A stretch of DNA of 52,393 bases from Marinimicrococcus flavescens. Its GTDB lineage: Bacteria; Pseudomonadota; Alphaproteobacteria; Geminicoccales; Geminicoccaceae. The notes beneath the pieces were generated by a model, which saw nothing but the letters and a program-made list of their open reading frames with translations, was not told the DNA's origin and ran no database searches. The position numbers and the translations under genes are program-made. This document shows, piece after piece, positions 35,795 through 49,919 of the stretch. Location: NCBI GenBank assembly GCA_029211145.1, contig JARGEQ010000061.1, forward strand, positions 1-52,393, written 5' to 3'. Position 1 is the stretch's first letter; each line of letters begins with the position of its first letter.

Positions 35795-38101
35795 ATGCAG
35801 AACCTCTTTCCCGGCGCCGACGACCGAACGGAAATGACACTTCCGCACGAGCACTCGCCGGCGACCACGGTGCGTGACGTCCTGCTGCTCGTTCGCCGCC
35901 GCAAGTGGCTGATCATGCTCGGCACGGCGATCGGCACCAGCCTGTCGGTGGCGCTGGCCATGTCCAGCCAGCCCCAGTACACGGCGACCGCGGCGATCGT
36001 CATCGAGCCCAGCCAGGCCCCCGTCGCCGGGATGAGCTGGGGGGCTCCCAGCATCACCAGCGACATCCACATGGTGAGCACCCAGCTCGACATCATCCGC
36101 TCGCGCCAGCAGATGGCGCGCGTCCTCGACGACCTCAAGCTGCTTGAGAGGCCCGCCTTCAGGACTGCCGTCGAGGAGCAGTTCACCGACAGCGCCACCA
36201 GGATCGTCCGCCTCGTCAGCGCCGCTGCCGCATGGTTTCCCGAGATGGTGACGCGGACCACCGCCGCCAGCGGCCTGCCGGCCATGCTGGTGAGCAGCCC
36301 CGCGGCCATGCCGGGCGAGACCGCCGCGGTCGACGATGCCGGCGCTGCGATGTGGGCACGCCAGGTGCACGAGGCGGCCATCGACGCCTTCAACAAGCGG
36401 TTCGGCGCCTCCCAGGAGGCCGATTCGCGGGTCATCAGCATCCGCTTCACCGCCACCGATCCCGCGCTCGCCGCGGACGTCGTCAACCGTGCCGCCGAGC
36501 TCTACGTCCAGGCGCAGCTAACAAACAAGCTCTCCGAGGTGGAGCGCATCTCGCTCTGGCTCAGCGAGCGCATCGCCGTGATGGGCGAGGAGGTCCGCGC
36601 CGCCGAGGCGGCGGTCCAGTCCTACCGTGCCGAGGCCGGGCTGACCGACGAGCAGCGGGCGCGCTCCGACCAGCTGGAGCTGATGGAGCTCAACCGCGCG
36701 CTCGGCATGGCGCGGGTCGACCTGCTCGATCTCCAGTCCAAGAAGGAGACGATCGACCGGGCGCGGGGGCGGGGCGACACGCAAGCGCTGCTCGGCCTCG
36801 TGTCCTCGCCGATCCTCATCAGCCTGCGTGAGCGCGAGCTCGAGCTCGGCCGCCAGGAGGCGGAGCTGTCGAGCAGCTTCGGCAGCCGGCATCCGCGCAT
36901 GCAGCTGCTCGTCGAGGAGAAGAAGCAGCTGAGCGCCAAGATCAGCCAGGAGGCGGGCCGCCTTGCCCTCGATCTCGACCGCGAGAGAAGCCGCGCCGCC
37001 GAACAGGTGAGGCAGCTCGAGAGCCAGATCGCCGCCTACAAGGCGCAGGACTATCAGCGCGGCGGTGCGGAGGTGGGGCTCCGCCAGCTCGAGCGCCAGT
37101 CCGAGGCCAGCCGGCGGATCTACGAGCTCTTCTTGCAGCGGTTCAAGGAGATCGGCGAGCAGCAGGCGATCATCGAGCCGGACGCCCAGGTGATCTCCTA
37201 CGCCAACCCGCCGGTCCGGCCGAGCTCGCTCAGCCCCAAGATCTTCTCGCTGCTCGGCTTCACCGCCTCGCTCGGCGCCAGCGCGCTCTTGGCCCTGGTG
37301 GCCGAAGGGCTCGACCGGCGGGCGCGCAGCGCCCGGCAGATGGAGCGGGTGACCGGCCTGCGCGTGCTCGGCGTCGTGCCGAGACTCCGCTCGTCGCGGG
37401 CAGCCCGCCCGGATCGCTACCTTCTGGAACGGCCGATCTCCGGCTACGCGGAGGCCATGCGCTCGACCTACACGGCGCTGCGCTTCAGCGACCCCGAGGA
37501 GGCGCCCAGAACGGTCCTCGTCACCTCGGCGCTGGGCAACGAAGGCAAGACCACCTTCGCCCTGAGCCTCGCCACGGCGGCGCGGCAGTGGGGGCACCGG
37601 GTCATGCTCGTGGACGCCGATCTGCGCCATCCCTCGGTGGCGCGGGCCGCCGGTGTCCGCGTCGAGGCGGGGCTGGTCGAGGTCGCCAATGGCGAGGTGG
37701 CGCTGGCGGACGCCATCGTGACGACGGAAAACGGCCTCGACATTCTCGGCATCGCCGAGGCCAGCAGGAACCTCACCGGCCTCATGGGCAACCGCAAGGT
37801 CCAGGAGCTGTTCGACAAGCTGCGCGACAGCTACGAGCTCGTCGTGATCGACTCGCCGCCGGTGCTGGCGGTGACCGACGCACGCATCACCGCGGCCCAG
37901 GTCGACCGGACGATCTTCGCGGTCGGCTGGCGGCAGACCCCGGTTTCGGCCGTGCGCCGGGCGCTGCAACTGCTCCGCGACTCCCGGGCCTCGATGGCCG
38001 GAGTCGTGCTGCTCCGGGTCGATGCCAGATCCTACATGTACTACGAGAACGAGGACGGCGCGAATTACTACAGGAAGATCAAGGGCTACTACGTCGACTG
38101 A
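35795..38101 (+). CDS. polysaccharide biosynthesis tyrosine autokinase (Wzc/ExoP type)
   Basis: About 768 residues. The N-terminal Wzz domain has a membrane segment near residue 50 (KWLIMLGTAIGTS), followed by a long coiled-coil periplasmic region and a second membrane segment before the kinase. The BY-kinase domain has Walker A GNEGKTTFALSL, Walker A' MLVDADLRHPS and Walker B LVVIDSPPVLA. The C-terminus is a tyrosine cluster, MYYENEDG then NYYRKIKGYYVD, the autophosphorylation tail. It controls chain length and export of the polymer. The start is uncertain: ATG 35795 has GGCGGAA upstream, while ATG 35765 has none. No Wza or Wzb gene is adjacent. Confidence 0.92.
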   Translation: MQNLFPGADDRTEMTLPHEHSPATTVRDVLLLVRRRKWLIMLGTAIGTSLSVALAMSSQPQYTATAAIVIEPSQAPVAGMSWGAPSITSDIHMVSTQLDIIRSRQQMARVLDDLKLLERPAFRTAVEEQFTDSATRIVRLVSAAAAWFPEMVTRTTAASGLPAMLVSSPAAMPGETAAVDDAGAAMWARQVHEAAIDAFNKRFGASQEADSRVISIRFTATDPALAADVVNRAAELYVQAQLTNKLSEVERISLWLSERIAVMGEEVRAAEAAVQSYRAEAGLTDEQRARSDQLELMELNRALGMARVDLLDLQSKKETIDRARGRGDTQALLGLVSSPILISLRERELELGRQEAELSSSFGSRHPRMQLLVEEKKQLSAKISQEAGRLALDLDRERSRAAEQVRQLESQIAAYKAQDYQRGGAEVGLRQLERQSEASRRIYELFLQRFKEIGEQQAIIEPDAQVISYANPPVRPSSLSPKIFSLLGFTASLGASALLALVAEGLDRRARSARQMERVTGLRVLGVVPRLRSSRAARPDRYLLERPISGYAEAMRSTYTALRFSDPEEAPRTVLVTSALGNEGKTTFALSLATAARQWGHRVMLVDADLRHPSVARAAGVRVEAGLVEVANGEVALADAIVTTENGLDILGIAEASRNLTGLMGNRKVQELFDKLRDSYELVVIDSPPVLAVTDARITAAQVDRTIFAVGWRQTPVSAVRRALQLLRDSRASMAGVVLLRVDARSYMYYENEDGANYYRKIKGYYVD

Positions 38102-38196
38102 GTGACGGGCCGCCGCAAGAGCCTACGATCCCGCGATGCCCCACCGCCGCCAACTGACAAGAAACGGGAAAGCGAAAGCCGCGCGCAGCGCCCCCG

Positions 38197-38232
38197 CAGG
38201 GTCGCGTCGGCTACGGCAAGCTCGCGACCCTG
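38197..38232. terminator. 10-bp-stem hairpin between convergent genes
   Basis: CAGGGTCGCG (38197-38206) and CGCGACCCTG (38223-38232) are perfect 10-bp inverted arms with a 16-base loop. They lie in the 153-bp gap between the convergent autokinase and glycosyltransferase genes. There is no T-run directly after the stem, so it is a likely but unproven bidirectional terminator. Confidence 0.45.
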
Positions 38233-38254
38233 TTCCGGCTGGTCGGGAAGCGCG

Positions 38255-39478
38255 CTAGCGCACCGCGCCCAGGCCTGCGGGGCCCGGGAGGGCCGCGGCG
38301 GGGCCGGCGGGGGTGGCGGCGAGGGCGTCGTAGATCTCGAGCGTCGCCGCAACGACCTTGCCGAGCGAGAACTCCCGCTCCACCAGGAGCCGGCCGCGGC
38401 GCCCCATCGCCAGCCTGAGCTGGCGGTCGCCGAGCAGCCGCGCCAGGGCAGCGGTCAGCGCCGCCACGTCGCGCGGCGGAACCAGCAGGCCGTTCTCGCC
38501 GTCGCGGCAGATCTCGCGGCAGCCGGGCATCGTCGTGGTGACGATGGGCCGCCCGCACGCCGCCGCCTCGATCAGGCAGCGCGGCACGCCCTCACGATAC
38601 CAGGAGGGCAGGCAGACGATCGTGCTGGCGGCATAGAGGGCGGGCATGTCGCCGCGGTGGCCGAGCCATTCGATGCTGCCTTCCTCGTGCCACGCCCGCA
38701 ACGTGGCCTCCGGCACGCTAGCGCGGTTGTGCGCCGGCGCGGCGCCGGCGATCACGAACCGGGCGGGACAGCCGCCGGCCTTGAGCGCCCTGGCGGCAGC
38801 GACGAACTCGCCCACGCCCTTGGCCCACAGCAGGCGGGCCGGCAGCAGGATCATGGGCCGCCCGTCGTCGGGGGCGAGCCCGTTACCGAAGTCCTGCGGC
38901 TCGACGCCGGCGCCGCGGATCAGGACGGTCTGCTCCTTGCGCACCAGACCGGCGCTCACGAACTCGGCCTGGTCGTCGGGGTTCTGGAAGATCACCCTGC
39001 CGTTGCGGTGACCGAGCGCCACCTTGTAGAGGCGCCGCACGACGCCGCACAGCACACGCGTTGCCGGCCCGTCGGCAAGGAACACCTGGCCCAGGCCGCT
39101 GACCGCCGCGACATAGCCCTCGATCCGCAGGAGCCGGGCGAGCAGCCCGCCATAGAGGACGGGTTTGACCGTCACGCAGTGGACGATCCGCGGTCGCAGG
39201 GCGCGCAGCAGCGCCGCGAGGCGCAGGACCAGGCGCAGCTCGTGCCAGACATTCACCCCGGTGCGGTCGACCGGCAGCGGGTGGAACACGATCGCGTGAC
39301 GGGCGAGGAGGTCGAGCTGCCCCTCGGGGTGGGCCGCCAGATGGACCTCGTAGCCCTGCCGGCGCGCCGCGATGGCGAGCGGCAGGCGGTGCGAGGCGAA
39401 GAACTCGGTGTCGTTGACGACGAAGAGCATCAGGGGCCGGCCGGTCCGCCGGGTTGTCCGGGGCATCGCAGCTGCCAT
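38255..39478 (-). CDS. GT4-family glycosyltransferase (second-sugar type)
   Basis: A 407-residue GT-B enzyme. LFVVNDTEFFASHRLPLA near residue 18 and KPVLYGGLLARLL recall PglA/WbpX-like enzymes that add a sugar to undecaprenyl-linked HexNAc. The C-terminal half has YREGVPRCLIEAAACG with the E-x7-E motif. The ATG at 39478 has GGGGAGG seven bases upstream. It lies 25 bp downstream of the WecA-like gene, so it probably adds the second sugar to the product of that enzyme; this is inference from pairing and family resemblance. Confidence 0.87.
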   Translation of the reverse strand: MAAAMPRTTRRTGRPLMLFVVNDTEFFASHRLPLAIAARRQGYEVHLAAHPEGQLDLLARHAIVFHPLPVDRTGVNVWHELRLVLRLAALLRALRPRIVHCVTVKPVLYGGLLARLLRIEGYVAAVSGLGQVFLADGPATRVLCGVVRRLYKVALGHRNGRVIFQNPDDQAEFVSAGLVRKEQTVLIRGAGVEPQDFGNGLAPDDGRPMILLPARLLWAKGVGEFVAAARALKAGGCPARFVIAGAAPAHNRASVPEATLRAWHEEGSIEWLGHRGDMPALYAASTIVCLPSWYREGVPRCLIEAAACGRPIVTTTMPGCREICRDGENGLLVPPRDVAALTAALARLLGDRQLRLAMGRRGRLLVEREFSLGKVVAATLEIYDALAATPAGPAAALPGPAGLGAVR

Positions 39479-39503
39479 CGCCCGCCTCCCCTTCCCGCCC
39501 GCG

Positions 39504-40532
39504 TCAGCGCTGGCTCGCCAGGACCGGGACCTTTTCCTCGGCGGGGCGCGGCACGCGCATGGCCCAGCGGAGGACCACGCCGTAGACGAACGGCACGACC
39601 ACGAGGATCTCGCCGGCCAGGGCAGGGAAGGCGGTGCCCAGGAAGCCGGGCCCGGCGGCAAGCGCCAGATAGACGGGCAGCGCCCGCCGCCACGGCAGCC
39701 GGCGCCCGAGATGGTGGTGGAGATGATCGCTGTCGGCGCTGAACGGCGAGCGGCCGGCGCGGGCCCGCATCACGATGAGCCGCAGGCAGTCGAGGACCGG
39801 CACCAAAAACCAGAGGATCGCCAGCGCCAGCGGCAGGCCCGGCTCGAGATTGTAGAGGCGGATCGAGATCAGGCCGATGACCGCGGCCAGCAGGTAGCTG
39901 CCGGAATCGCCCAGGAACAGGCGGCCGGCCATGTTGTACATGAAGACCACGACCAGGCAGACGATGAAGAACAGGAAGAACGGCAGGAGTGCCGGGGGGG
40001 CGTAGCAGCCGAGGCCGTAGAGCCAGCAGATGCTCATGCCGAGCACCACGCCGTTCCTGCCGTCGGCCATGTTGACGGCATTGAGGAAGGTGACGGCGCA
40101 CAGCACCGTCATCGGCATCGCCAGCATGCCCAGCTTCCAGAGACCCTGGCTTTCCATGTCGAGCTCGGTGAGCCGCAGCGCCGGCACGAAGAAGGCGACC
40201 CCGGCGAACAACATCCCCGCCACCGCCAGCCGTATTGCCGGCCGCAGGGTCCAGCGGTCGTCGACATAGCCCAGCACGAGGCAGCCCAGACCGGCCACGA
40301 GGAGTGCGGTCAGGAACGGGGCGCGCTCGGGCGTGATGGAAAACTGCAGGAGGACAAGCACGGCGAGCGGGCCGGCAAGCGCCACGCCGCCCGCCAGCGG
40401 GGTGGGCGCGCCGTGGACTTTCCGCGCGCCGTCGGGCCTGTCGATGACGTGAAGCCGTCGACCGATCGTCTCGGCGTACTCGCAGCACGCCACCGTGACG
40501 ATGAATGTGACGATGCCGGCAAGGCCCAACAT
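39504..40532 (-). CDS. WecA-like undecaprenyl-phosphate GlcNAc-1-phosphate transferase
   Basis: A 342-residue polytopic membrane protein of the MraY/WecA family. The DD motif is in GYVDDRW (Asp91-Asp92), the NAVNMADGRNG block covers residues 151-161, GDSGSYLL follows, and the HLHHHL loop lies near the C-terminus. The fourth motif is DGRNG where most relatives have DGxDG, so Asp160 is Asn. It starts polymer assembly by moving a HexNAc-1-phosphate to undecaprenyl phosphate. GGAGGA precedes the ATG. It leads the two-gene minus-strand transcript with the second-sugar glycosyltransferase. Confidence 0.87.
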   Translation of the reverse strand: MLGLAGIVTFIVTVACCEYAETIGRRLHVIDRPDGARKVHGAPTPLAGGVALAGPLAVLVLLQFSITPERAPFLTALLVAGLGCLVLGYVDDRWTLRPAIRLAVAGMLFAGVAFFVPALRLTELDMESQGLWKLGMLAMPMTVLCAVTFLNAVNMADGRNGVVLGMSICWLYGLGCYAPPALLPFFLFFIVCLVVVFMYNMAGRLFLGDSGSYLLAAVIGLISIRLYNLEPGLPLALAILWFLVPVLDCLRLIVMRARAGRSPFSADSDHLHHHLGRRLPWRRALPVYLALAAGPGFLGTAFPALAGEILVVVPFVYGVVLRWAMRVPRPAEEKVPVLASQR

Positions 40533-40955
40533 GCCTGCGTTCCTCCGAAATCCCTGTGCGGCCGGGCTTGCACGCCCGTGCCCTTGATCAGGGATTTAAA
40601 CAGGTCCGCGGCCGGCGTTCTGCCGACAAGAAGAAGTACTTTCAAAAGACGTAAACACGGATCGGATGTACGTCTCGGGCAAGAATTCATCTTTGCGTTT
40701 TATACGCACGGACGAATATTCTCGGCGAGCTTCCTCCCGGCAGTGTCCACAAGCCTGTGTCCCGGCCCTTCTTTCCACGGGCGTCCCGTTCGACAGGGGT
40801 TGCGCGGGAGAGCACTCTTGCGTCCAATGGGTAGTAGACCATCAGCCGGAAGAGCCGCCTCCCGGGCGACGGGCGCGGCGCGGGGGGATCCTCCCCTCGC
40901 CTCGCTGGTTGATCGCGAGGAGTGCCGACCAGAGCAGCCGGAGAGCCCCAGATCG
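40533..40955. promoter_or_regulatory. divergent control region of wecA-like gene and glucan operon
   Basis: About 420 bases with no convincing gene. The part from 40590 to 40760 is less GC-rich and probably holds promoters for the WecA-like gene and the GlgE operon. CCCT-TGATC-AGGG lies near 40581. GGAGAG is about 12 bases before the ATG at 40956, a long spacing. Confidence 0.5.
40647..40675. promoter_or_regulatory. operator-like inverted repeat
   Basis: AGACGTA (40647-40653) and TACGTCT (40669-40675) are perfect 7-bp arms with a 15-base spacer, about two helical turns centre to centre. They lie 115 bases upstream of the WecA-like start and 280 bases before GlgE. The regulator is unknown. 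Confidence 0.4.
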
Positions 40956-44315
<3,360 letters not shown>

Positions 44316-44371
44316 GCCCCGTCGCCCCGCGCAGCAAGTTCCGGACCCACCAACGGCAGGACCGTCAGCCC

Positions 44372-47300
44372 ATGGCCATCGACAAGGACCCGCTCTGGTA
44401 CAAGGACGCCATCATCTACCAGACGCACATCAAGGCGTTCTACGACTCCAACGACGACGGGGTGGGCGATTTCGAGGGGCTGATTCGCAAGCTCGACTAC
44501 ATCCAGGATCTGGGCGTCAACACCATCTGGCTCCTGCCTTTCTACCCCTCGCCGCTGCGCGACGACGGCTACGACATCCAGGACTATCGCAGCATCAACC
44601 CCGCCTACGGCACGATGCGCGACGTCAAGCGGCTGATCCGCGAGGCGCACCGGCGGGGCCTGCGGCTAATCACCGAGCTGGTCATCAACCACACCTCCGA
44701 CCAGCACGCCTGGTTCCAGCGCGCCCGCCACGCCAAGCCCGGCTCGCGCTGGCGCGACTACTATGTGTGGTCCGACACCGCGCAGAAATACAAGGACACC
44801 CGCATCATCTTCCTCGACACCGAGGTGTCCAACTGGACCTGGGATCCGGTCGCCAAGGCCTATTACTGGCATCGCTTCTACAGCCACCAGCCCGACCTCA
44901 ACTTCGACAACCCGGTGGTGGTCAAGGAGATCATCAACCTCCTGCACTACTGGATGAGCCTCGGCATCGACGGCCTGCGGCTCGACGCCATTCCCTACCT
45001 GATCGAGCGGGAGGGCACCAACTGCGAGAACCTCCCCGAGACCCACGATATTCTCAAGCGTATCCGCGCCGAGATCGACAGCCATTTCCCCGGCCGCATG
45101 CTGCTGGCCGAGGCCAACCAGTGGCCCGAGGACACGCGGCCCTATTTCGGCGACGGCGACGAATGCCACATGGCGTTCCACTTTCCCCTGATGCCGCGCA
45201 TGTATCTCGCCGTGGCCCAGGAGGATCGCCACCCGATCACCGACATCATGCGCCAGACCCCGGAGATCCCCGAGAACTGCCAGTGGGCGATCTTCTTGCG
45301 CAACCATGACGAGCTGACGCTCGAGATGGTGACCGAGAACGAGCGGGAATACTTATGGAACCGCTACGCCACCGACCGGCGCATGCGCATCAATCTGGGG
45401 ATCCGCCGGCGGCTCGCCCCGTTGATGGACAATGACCGCCGCAAGATCGAGCTGATGAACTCGCTGCTGCTCTCGATGCCCGGCACGCCGGTCATCTATT
45501 ACGGCGACGAGATCGGCATGGGCGAGAACATCTATCTGGGCGACCGCGACGGCGTCAGGACGCCGATGCAGTGGTCGGTGGACCGCAATGGCGGCTTCAG
45601 CCGCGCCAATCCGCAGCAGCTCTATCTGCCGGCGGTGATGGACCCGGTCTACGGCTTCCAGTCGGTCAACGTGGAGGCCCAGGCCCGCAACCCCTCCTCG
45701 CTGCTGAACTGGATGAAGGCGCTCATCGTCACGCGCCGCCAGCACCAGGCGTTCTCGCGCGGCACCTTGAACTTCATCTATCCCGGCAACCGCAAGATCC
45801 TGGCCTACACCCGCGAGACCGGGGACGAGGCGATCCTGTGCGTCGTCAATCTTTCGCGCCATGCCCAGCCGGTCGAGATCGACCTGCACGCCTGGCGTGG
45901 CCGTGTGCCGGTCGAGCTGCTCGGCCGCACCGTCTTTCCGCCGGTGAGCGACGCGCCCTACATGCTCACCCTGCCGGGGCACGGCTTCTACTGGTTCCTG
46001 CTGGCAAAGGAGGCCGAGGTGCCGAGCTGGCACGCCCCCGTTCCGGAGACCCTGCCGGAGTTCGCCACACTGGTGATCCCCCAGGGCTGGCGCAGCCTGA
46101 TGGAAGACCGTACCCGCCGCGAGCTGGAGCAGCGGGCCCTGCCCTCCTTCGCCCGTACCCAGCGCTGGTTCGCCGCCAAGGACGCCGTGGTGCAGGCCGT
46201 GCGCCTGGCCCGTCACGCGGTGATCGAGGGCAAGGGCGGCGACAGCTTCCTGCTGGCCGAGCTCGAGGTCGAGCTCGACGGCCGCGAGAAGCAGGCCTAC
46301 CAGCTCCCGCTGGCGATCGGCTGGGGCGAGGAGCAGATGGCGCACGGGGCGCCGCTGCTGCCCTTCACCCTGGCCCGCGTGCGCCGCGCCCAGAAGATCG
46401 GCGCGCTCTACGACGCCACTGCCGGCGAGGGCCTCGCGCGGGCGCTTTTGGAAGGCATGCGCAAGGGCAGCGTCCTGCCCGCCAGCCACGGCGAGCTGCG
46501 CTTCAGCTCCGGCGAGCGGATCGGCGGGCTCTCGCTGCCCGAGGACGCCGAGACCCGCCGGCTCGGCGTCGAGCAGAGCAACACCTCGCTGATGGTCGGC
46601 CGCGAGGTGATCGTGAAGGTCTATCGCCGCCTGCAGCCGGGCATCCATCCCGAGATCGAGATCGCCCGCTTCCTCACCGACGTGGCGCATTTCGAGAACA
46701 CGCCGCCGCTTTTGGGCTCGCTCGAGCGGATCGATGCCAGCGGCGAGCCCACGGCGCTGGCCGCCGCCTATGGCTTCGTCCTGAGCCAGGGCGACGGCTG
46801 GTCGTTCACGCTCGGCTATCTCGAGCGCGAGATCGAGACCATCGGTCTGGCCGCCACCGCCACCACCGCCGCCGAGGACGGCACGGGAACACCCGTGCCG
46901 CCGCTGGAGACGGAGTTCTCGGTCTACCGCAACTACGCGGCAAAACTGGGCCGGCGCACCGCCGACATGCACAACGCGCTGGCCATCGAGACCGACGATC
47001 CGGCCTTCGCCCACGAGCCGGTGGGCCAGGCCGATCTGGCGGTCTGGGCCGAGGGCGCCGAGCGCCAGGCCCAGGAGGCCTTCAAGGTGCTGGCGCGGGT
47101 CCTGCCGGATCTCGATGCCGAGAGCGCGTCGCTCGCGCACAAGGTCCAGGACGCGCAGGGCCAGATCCTCGAGCGGATCCGGGCCTTTGCCGGCACCGCC
47201 CTCAAGGCCTCGAAGATCCGCGTCCACGGTGACTATCATCTGGGCCAGGTGCTGGTCGCCCGCGACGATTTCTACATCCTCGACTTCGAGGGCGAGCCCG

Positions 47301-47710
47301 CCCGGCCGATCGCCGAGCGGCGCGCCAAGACCTCGCCCTTCAAGGACGTGGCGGGAATGCTGCGCTCCTTCGACTATGCCGCCTGGACGGTGGCCGAGCA
47401 GGTCGTCGACCGGCTGGCCGGGCGCGAGGCGCTGATCCGCCATGCCTGCCTGGTGTGGCGGCGCCTGGCCTGCCGCGCCTTTTTGGAAGCCTACGCGGCG
47501 GGCACTCCCGACAACCCTGCCGTGCCTGTAGACGGCGAGGCCGCGGAAGCGCTGCTCCGTCTCTTCCTCATGGAAAAGGCGCTCTACGAGGTATGCTACG
47601 AGGCGGCCAACCGGCCGCGCTGGCTCAAGATCCCGCTGGGCGGGCTCGTCGAGCTGCTCGACGAGGCAACGAACGCGCATTGGTTCCGTCATGACACCGC
47701 CACCGACTAG
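44372..47710 (+). CDS. treS: trehalose synthase-maltokinase fusion (TreS-Mak)
   Basis: A 1112-residue fusion. Residues 1 to about 550 are trehalose synthase of GH13: [20 protein letters not shown] at the start, nucleophile Asp205 in GLRLDAIPY, acid/base Glu247 in [10 protein letters not shown], and Asp313 in RNHDE. From about 570 onward it is a maltokinase (Pep2) with an aminoglycoside-phosphotransferase-like core: catalytic HGDYHLGQ (Asp954) and metal-binding ILDFEGEP (Asp971). It isomerises trehalose to maltose and phosphorylates it to maltose-1-phosphate, the GlgE donor. AGGA lies about 11 bases before the ATG. The last 20 bases overlap the glgB start. Confidence 0.95.
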   Translation: MAIDKDPLWYKDAIIYQTHIKAFYDSNDDGVGDFEGLIRKLDYIQDLGVNTIWLLPFYPSPLRDDGYDIQDYRSINPAYGTMRDVKRLIREAHRRGLRLITELVINHTSDQHAWFQRARHAKPGSRWRDYYVWSDTAQKYKDTRIIFLDTEVSNWTWDPVAKAYYWHRFYSHQPDLNFDNPVVVKEIINLLHYWMSLGIDGLRLDAIPYLIEREGTNCENLPETHDILKRIRAEIDSHFPGRMLLAEANQWPEDTRPYFGDGDECHMAFHFPLMPRMYLAVAQEDRHPITDIMRQTPEIPENCQWAIFLRNHDELTLEMVTENEREYLWNRYATDRRMRINLGIRRRLAPLMDNDRRKIELMNSLLLSMPGTPVIYYGDEIGMGENIYLGDRDGVRTPMQWSVDRNGGFSRANPQQLYLPAVMDPVYGFQSVNVEAQARNPSSLLNWMKALIVTRRQHQAFSRGTLNFIYPGNRKILAYTRETGDEAILCVVNLSRHAQPVEIDLHAWRGRVPVELLGRTVFPPVSDAPYMLTLPGHGFYWFLLAKEAEVPSWHAPVPETLPEFATLVIPQGWRSLMEDRTRRELEQRALPSFARTQRWFAAKDAVVQAVRLARHAVIEGKGGDSFLLAELEVELDGREKQAYQLPLAIGWGEEQMAHGAPLLPFTLARVRRAQKIGALYDATAGEGLARALLEGMRKGSVLPASHGELRFSSGERIGGLSLPEDAETRRLGVEQSNTSLMVGREVIVKVYRRLQPGIHPEIEIARFLTDVAHFENTPPLLGSLERIDASGEPTALAAAYGFVLSQGDGWSFTLGYLEREIETIGLAATATTAAEDGTGTPVPPLETEFSVYRNYAAKLGRRTADMHNALAIETDDPAFAHEPVGQADLAVWAEGAERQAQEAFKVLARVLPDLDAESASLAHKVQDAQGQILERIRAFAGTALKASKIRVHGDYHLGQVLVARDDFYILDFEGEPARPIAERRAKTSPFKDVAGMLRSFDYAAWTVAEQVVDRLAGREALIRHACLVWRRLACRAFLEAYAAGTPDNPAVPVDGEAAEALLRLFLMEKALYEVCYEAANRPRWLKIPLGGLVELLDEATNAHWFRHDTATD

Positions 47711-49919
47711 CCCCGCCACCGCAAGGCCGCATCTGCTCGACGCCGCCGAGATGCAGGCGCTCGTCCAGGGGCGGCACGGCAACCCCTTCGCCGTGCTCGG
47801 CATGCACGGCGAGGATCCGCCGGTGCTGCGCACCTTCCAGCCCGACGCCGCCCGCGTGGCAGTCCTCGACGCCAGGACGGGCGAGCGGGTGGCGCAGCTC
47901 GAGCGGATCGAGCCCGCCGGCCTCTTCGCCGGCACGCTCGAGGGCCGCTCCGGCCGCTTTGCCTACCGGCTCGAGGTGGAGCATGGCGGCGACACCCGGC
48001 TCATCGACGATCCCTACGGCTTCCCGCCGCTGCTGGGCGAGATGGACGTCCATCTTCTTGCCGAAGGCCGGCATCTGCGGATCTACGAGAAGCTCGGCGC
48101 CCACCCGCACGAGATGGAAGGCGTGGCCGGCACCTCCTTCGCCGTCTGGGCGCCCAGCGCCAGCCGGGTCAGCGTGGTGGGCCCGTTCAACGGCTGGGAC
48201 GGCCGCCGCCACGTCATGCGCCGGCGCGTCGAGTGCGGCGTGTGGGAGATCTTTCTCCCCGGCATCGAGCGCGGCGAGCCCTACAAGTACGAGATCCTGG
48301 GCCCGCGCGGCGAGATGCTGCCGCTCAAGGCCGACCCGGTGGCGCTGCGCGCCGAGCATCCGCCGGCCACCGCCTCGGTGGTGCACGGCCTCGCCCGCCA
48401 CGACTGGCAGGACGCGGCGTGGATGGCGCGCCGCGCCGAGGCGCAGTCGCTGCACGCGCCGATCTCCGTCTATGAGTGCCACCTGGGCTCGTGGGCGCGG
48501 ATCGACGGCGAGGGCGGCCGCTATCTCTCCTATCTGGAGCTGGCCGACCGGCTGGTGCCCTATCTCGAGGATCTGGGCTTCACCCATGTCGAGCTGCTGC
48601 CGGTGAGCGAATATCCCTTCGACGGCTCGTGGGGCTACCAGCCCATCGGCCTTTTCGCGCCGACCATCCGCCACGGCACGCCCGAGGAGTTCGCGGCCTT
48701 TGTCGACCGCTGCCACGAGGCGGGGATCGGCGTGATCATCGACTGGGTGCCCGGCCATTTTCCCACCGACGCGCACGGGCTGGGCCGGTTCGACGGCACC
48801 GCGCTCTACGAGCACGAGGACCCGCGCCAGGGCTTCCACCAGGACTGGAACACCCTGATCTACAATTACGGCCGCACCGAGGTGGCGAATTTCCTCCACG
48901 CCAACGCCCTCTACTGGCTCGACCGCTTCCACATCGACGGGCTCCGGGTCGATGCCGTGGCCTCGATGCTCTATCTCGACTATTCCCGAAAAGCCGACGA
49001 GTGGGTCCCCAACCGCTTCGGCGGCAACGAGAACCTGGAAGCCGTGGACTTCCTGCGGCGTCTCAACGAGCTGGTCTTCGGCGAGCACGAGGGAGCCACC
49101 ACGCTGGCCGAGGAATCGACCGCCTGGCCGTCGGTCTCGCGGCCGACCTGGCTGGGCGGCCTGGGCTTCGGCTACAAGTGGAACATGGGCTGGATGCACG
49201 ACACGCTGGGCTACATCAGCAAGGACACCGTGCACCGCAAGTACCACCAGAACAACCTGACCTTCGGCCTGCTCTACGCCTTCACGGAAAACTTCGTCCT
49301 GCCGCTCAGCCACGACGAGGTGGTGCATGGCAAGGGCTCGCTGATCGGCAAGATGCCGGGCGACCGCTGGCAGCGCTTCGCCAACCTGCGCGCCTATTAC
49401 GGCTTCATGTGGACCCATCCCGGCAAGAAGCTCATGTTCATGGGCTGCGAGATCGCCCAGGAGCGCGAATGGAGCCACGACCGCGGGCTCGACTGGCATC
49501 TCCTCGAGGATCCGATGCACCAGGGCGTGCAGCGGCTGATCCGCGATCTCAACGCCGTCTATCGCGGCTTTCCGGCCCTCCACGACCTCGACTGCGAGCC
49601 GCACGGCTTCGAGTGGATCGACGCCAGCGACAGCGAGCAGAGCGTCATCAGCTATCTGAGGAAGGACCGTGCGGGGAACTGGGTGGCGGTGGTCTGCAAC
49701 TTCACGCCGGTGGTGCGTCCGGGCTACCGGGTGGGCCTGCCCGAAGGCGGTGCCTGGCGCGAGATCATCAACACCGACAGCGGGCATTACGGAGGGAGCG
49801 GCGTGCTCAATGCCGCGGCGTTGGAGAGCACCGGCACGAGCTGGCACGGCAGGCCGCACAGCATCGAGCTGACCCTGCCGCCGCTCGCCACGGTGGTGCT
49901 GGCCCCGGCCGCCCCGTGA
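47691..49919 (+). CDS. glgB: 1,4-alpha-glucan branching enzyme
   Basis: A 742-residue GH13_9 branching enzyme of usual length. Its N-terminal module, CBM48 ([20 protein letters not shown] near residue 155) and catalytic domain are intact: Asp421 in [11 protein letters not shown], Glu474 in LAEESTAWP and Asp542 in [11 protein letters not shown]. It introduces alpha-1,6 branches into the glucan made by GlgE. The ATG at 47691 lies within the end of the TreS-Mak gene, 20 bases before its stop, so translation is coupled. Its stop overlaps the malQ GTG by four bases minus none lost, i.e. GTGA. Confidence 0.95.
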   Translation: MTPPPTSPATARPHLLDAAEMQALVQGRHGNPFAVLGMHGEDPPVLRTFQPDAARVAVLDARTGERVAQLERIEPAGLFAGTLEGRSGRFAYRLEVEHGGDTRLIDDPYGFPPLLGEMDVHLLAEGRHLRIYEKLGAHPHEMEGVAGTSFAVWAPSASRVSVVGPFNGWDGRRHVMRRRVECGVWEIFLPGIERGEPYKYEILGPRGEMLPLKADPVALRAEHPPATASVVHGLARHDWQDAAWMARRAEAQSLHAPISVYECHLGSWARIDGEGGRYLSYLELADRLVPYLEDLGFTHVELLPVSEYPFDGSWGYQPIGLFAPTIRHGTPEEFAAFVDRCHEAGIGVIIDWVPGHFPTDAHGLGRFDGTALYEHEDPRQGFHQDWNTLIYNYGRTEVANFLHANALYWLDRFHIDGLRVDAVASMLYLDYSRKADEWVPNRFGGNENLEAVDFLRRLNELVFGEHEGATTLAEESTAWPSVSRPTWLGGLGFGYKWNMGWMHDTLGYISKDTVHRKYHQNNLTFGLLYAFTENFVLPLSHDEVVHGKGSLIGKMPGDRWQRFANLRAYYGFMWTHPGKKLMFMGCEIAQEREWSHDRGLDWHLLEDPMHQGVQRLIRDLNAVYRGFPALHDLDCEPHGFEWIDASDSEQSVISYLRKDRAGNWVAVVCNFTPVVRPGYRVGLPEGGAWREIINTDSGHYGGSGVLNAAALESTGTSWHGRPHSIELTLPPLATVVLAPAAP

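Noticed and set aside
39372..40955. Upstream extension of the GlgE frame
   Set aside because: It runs antisense through the WecA-like gene and has no domain; the ATG at 40956 starts the recognisable GH13-like domain.
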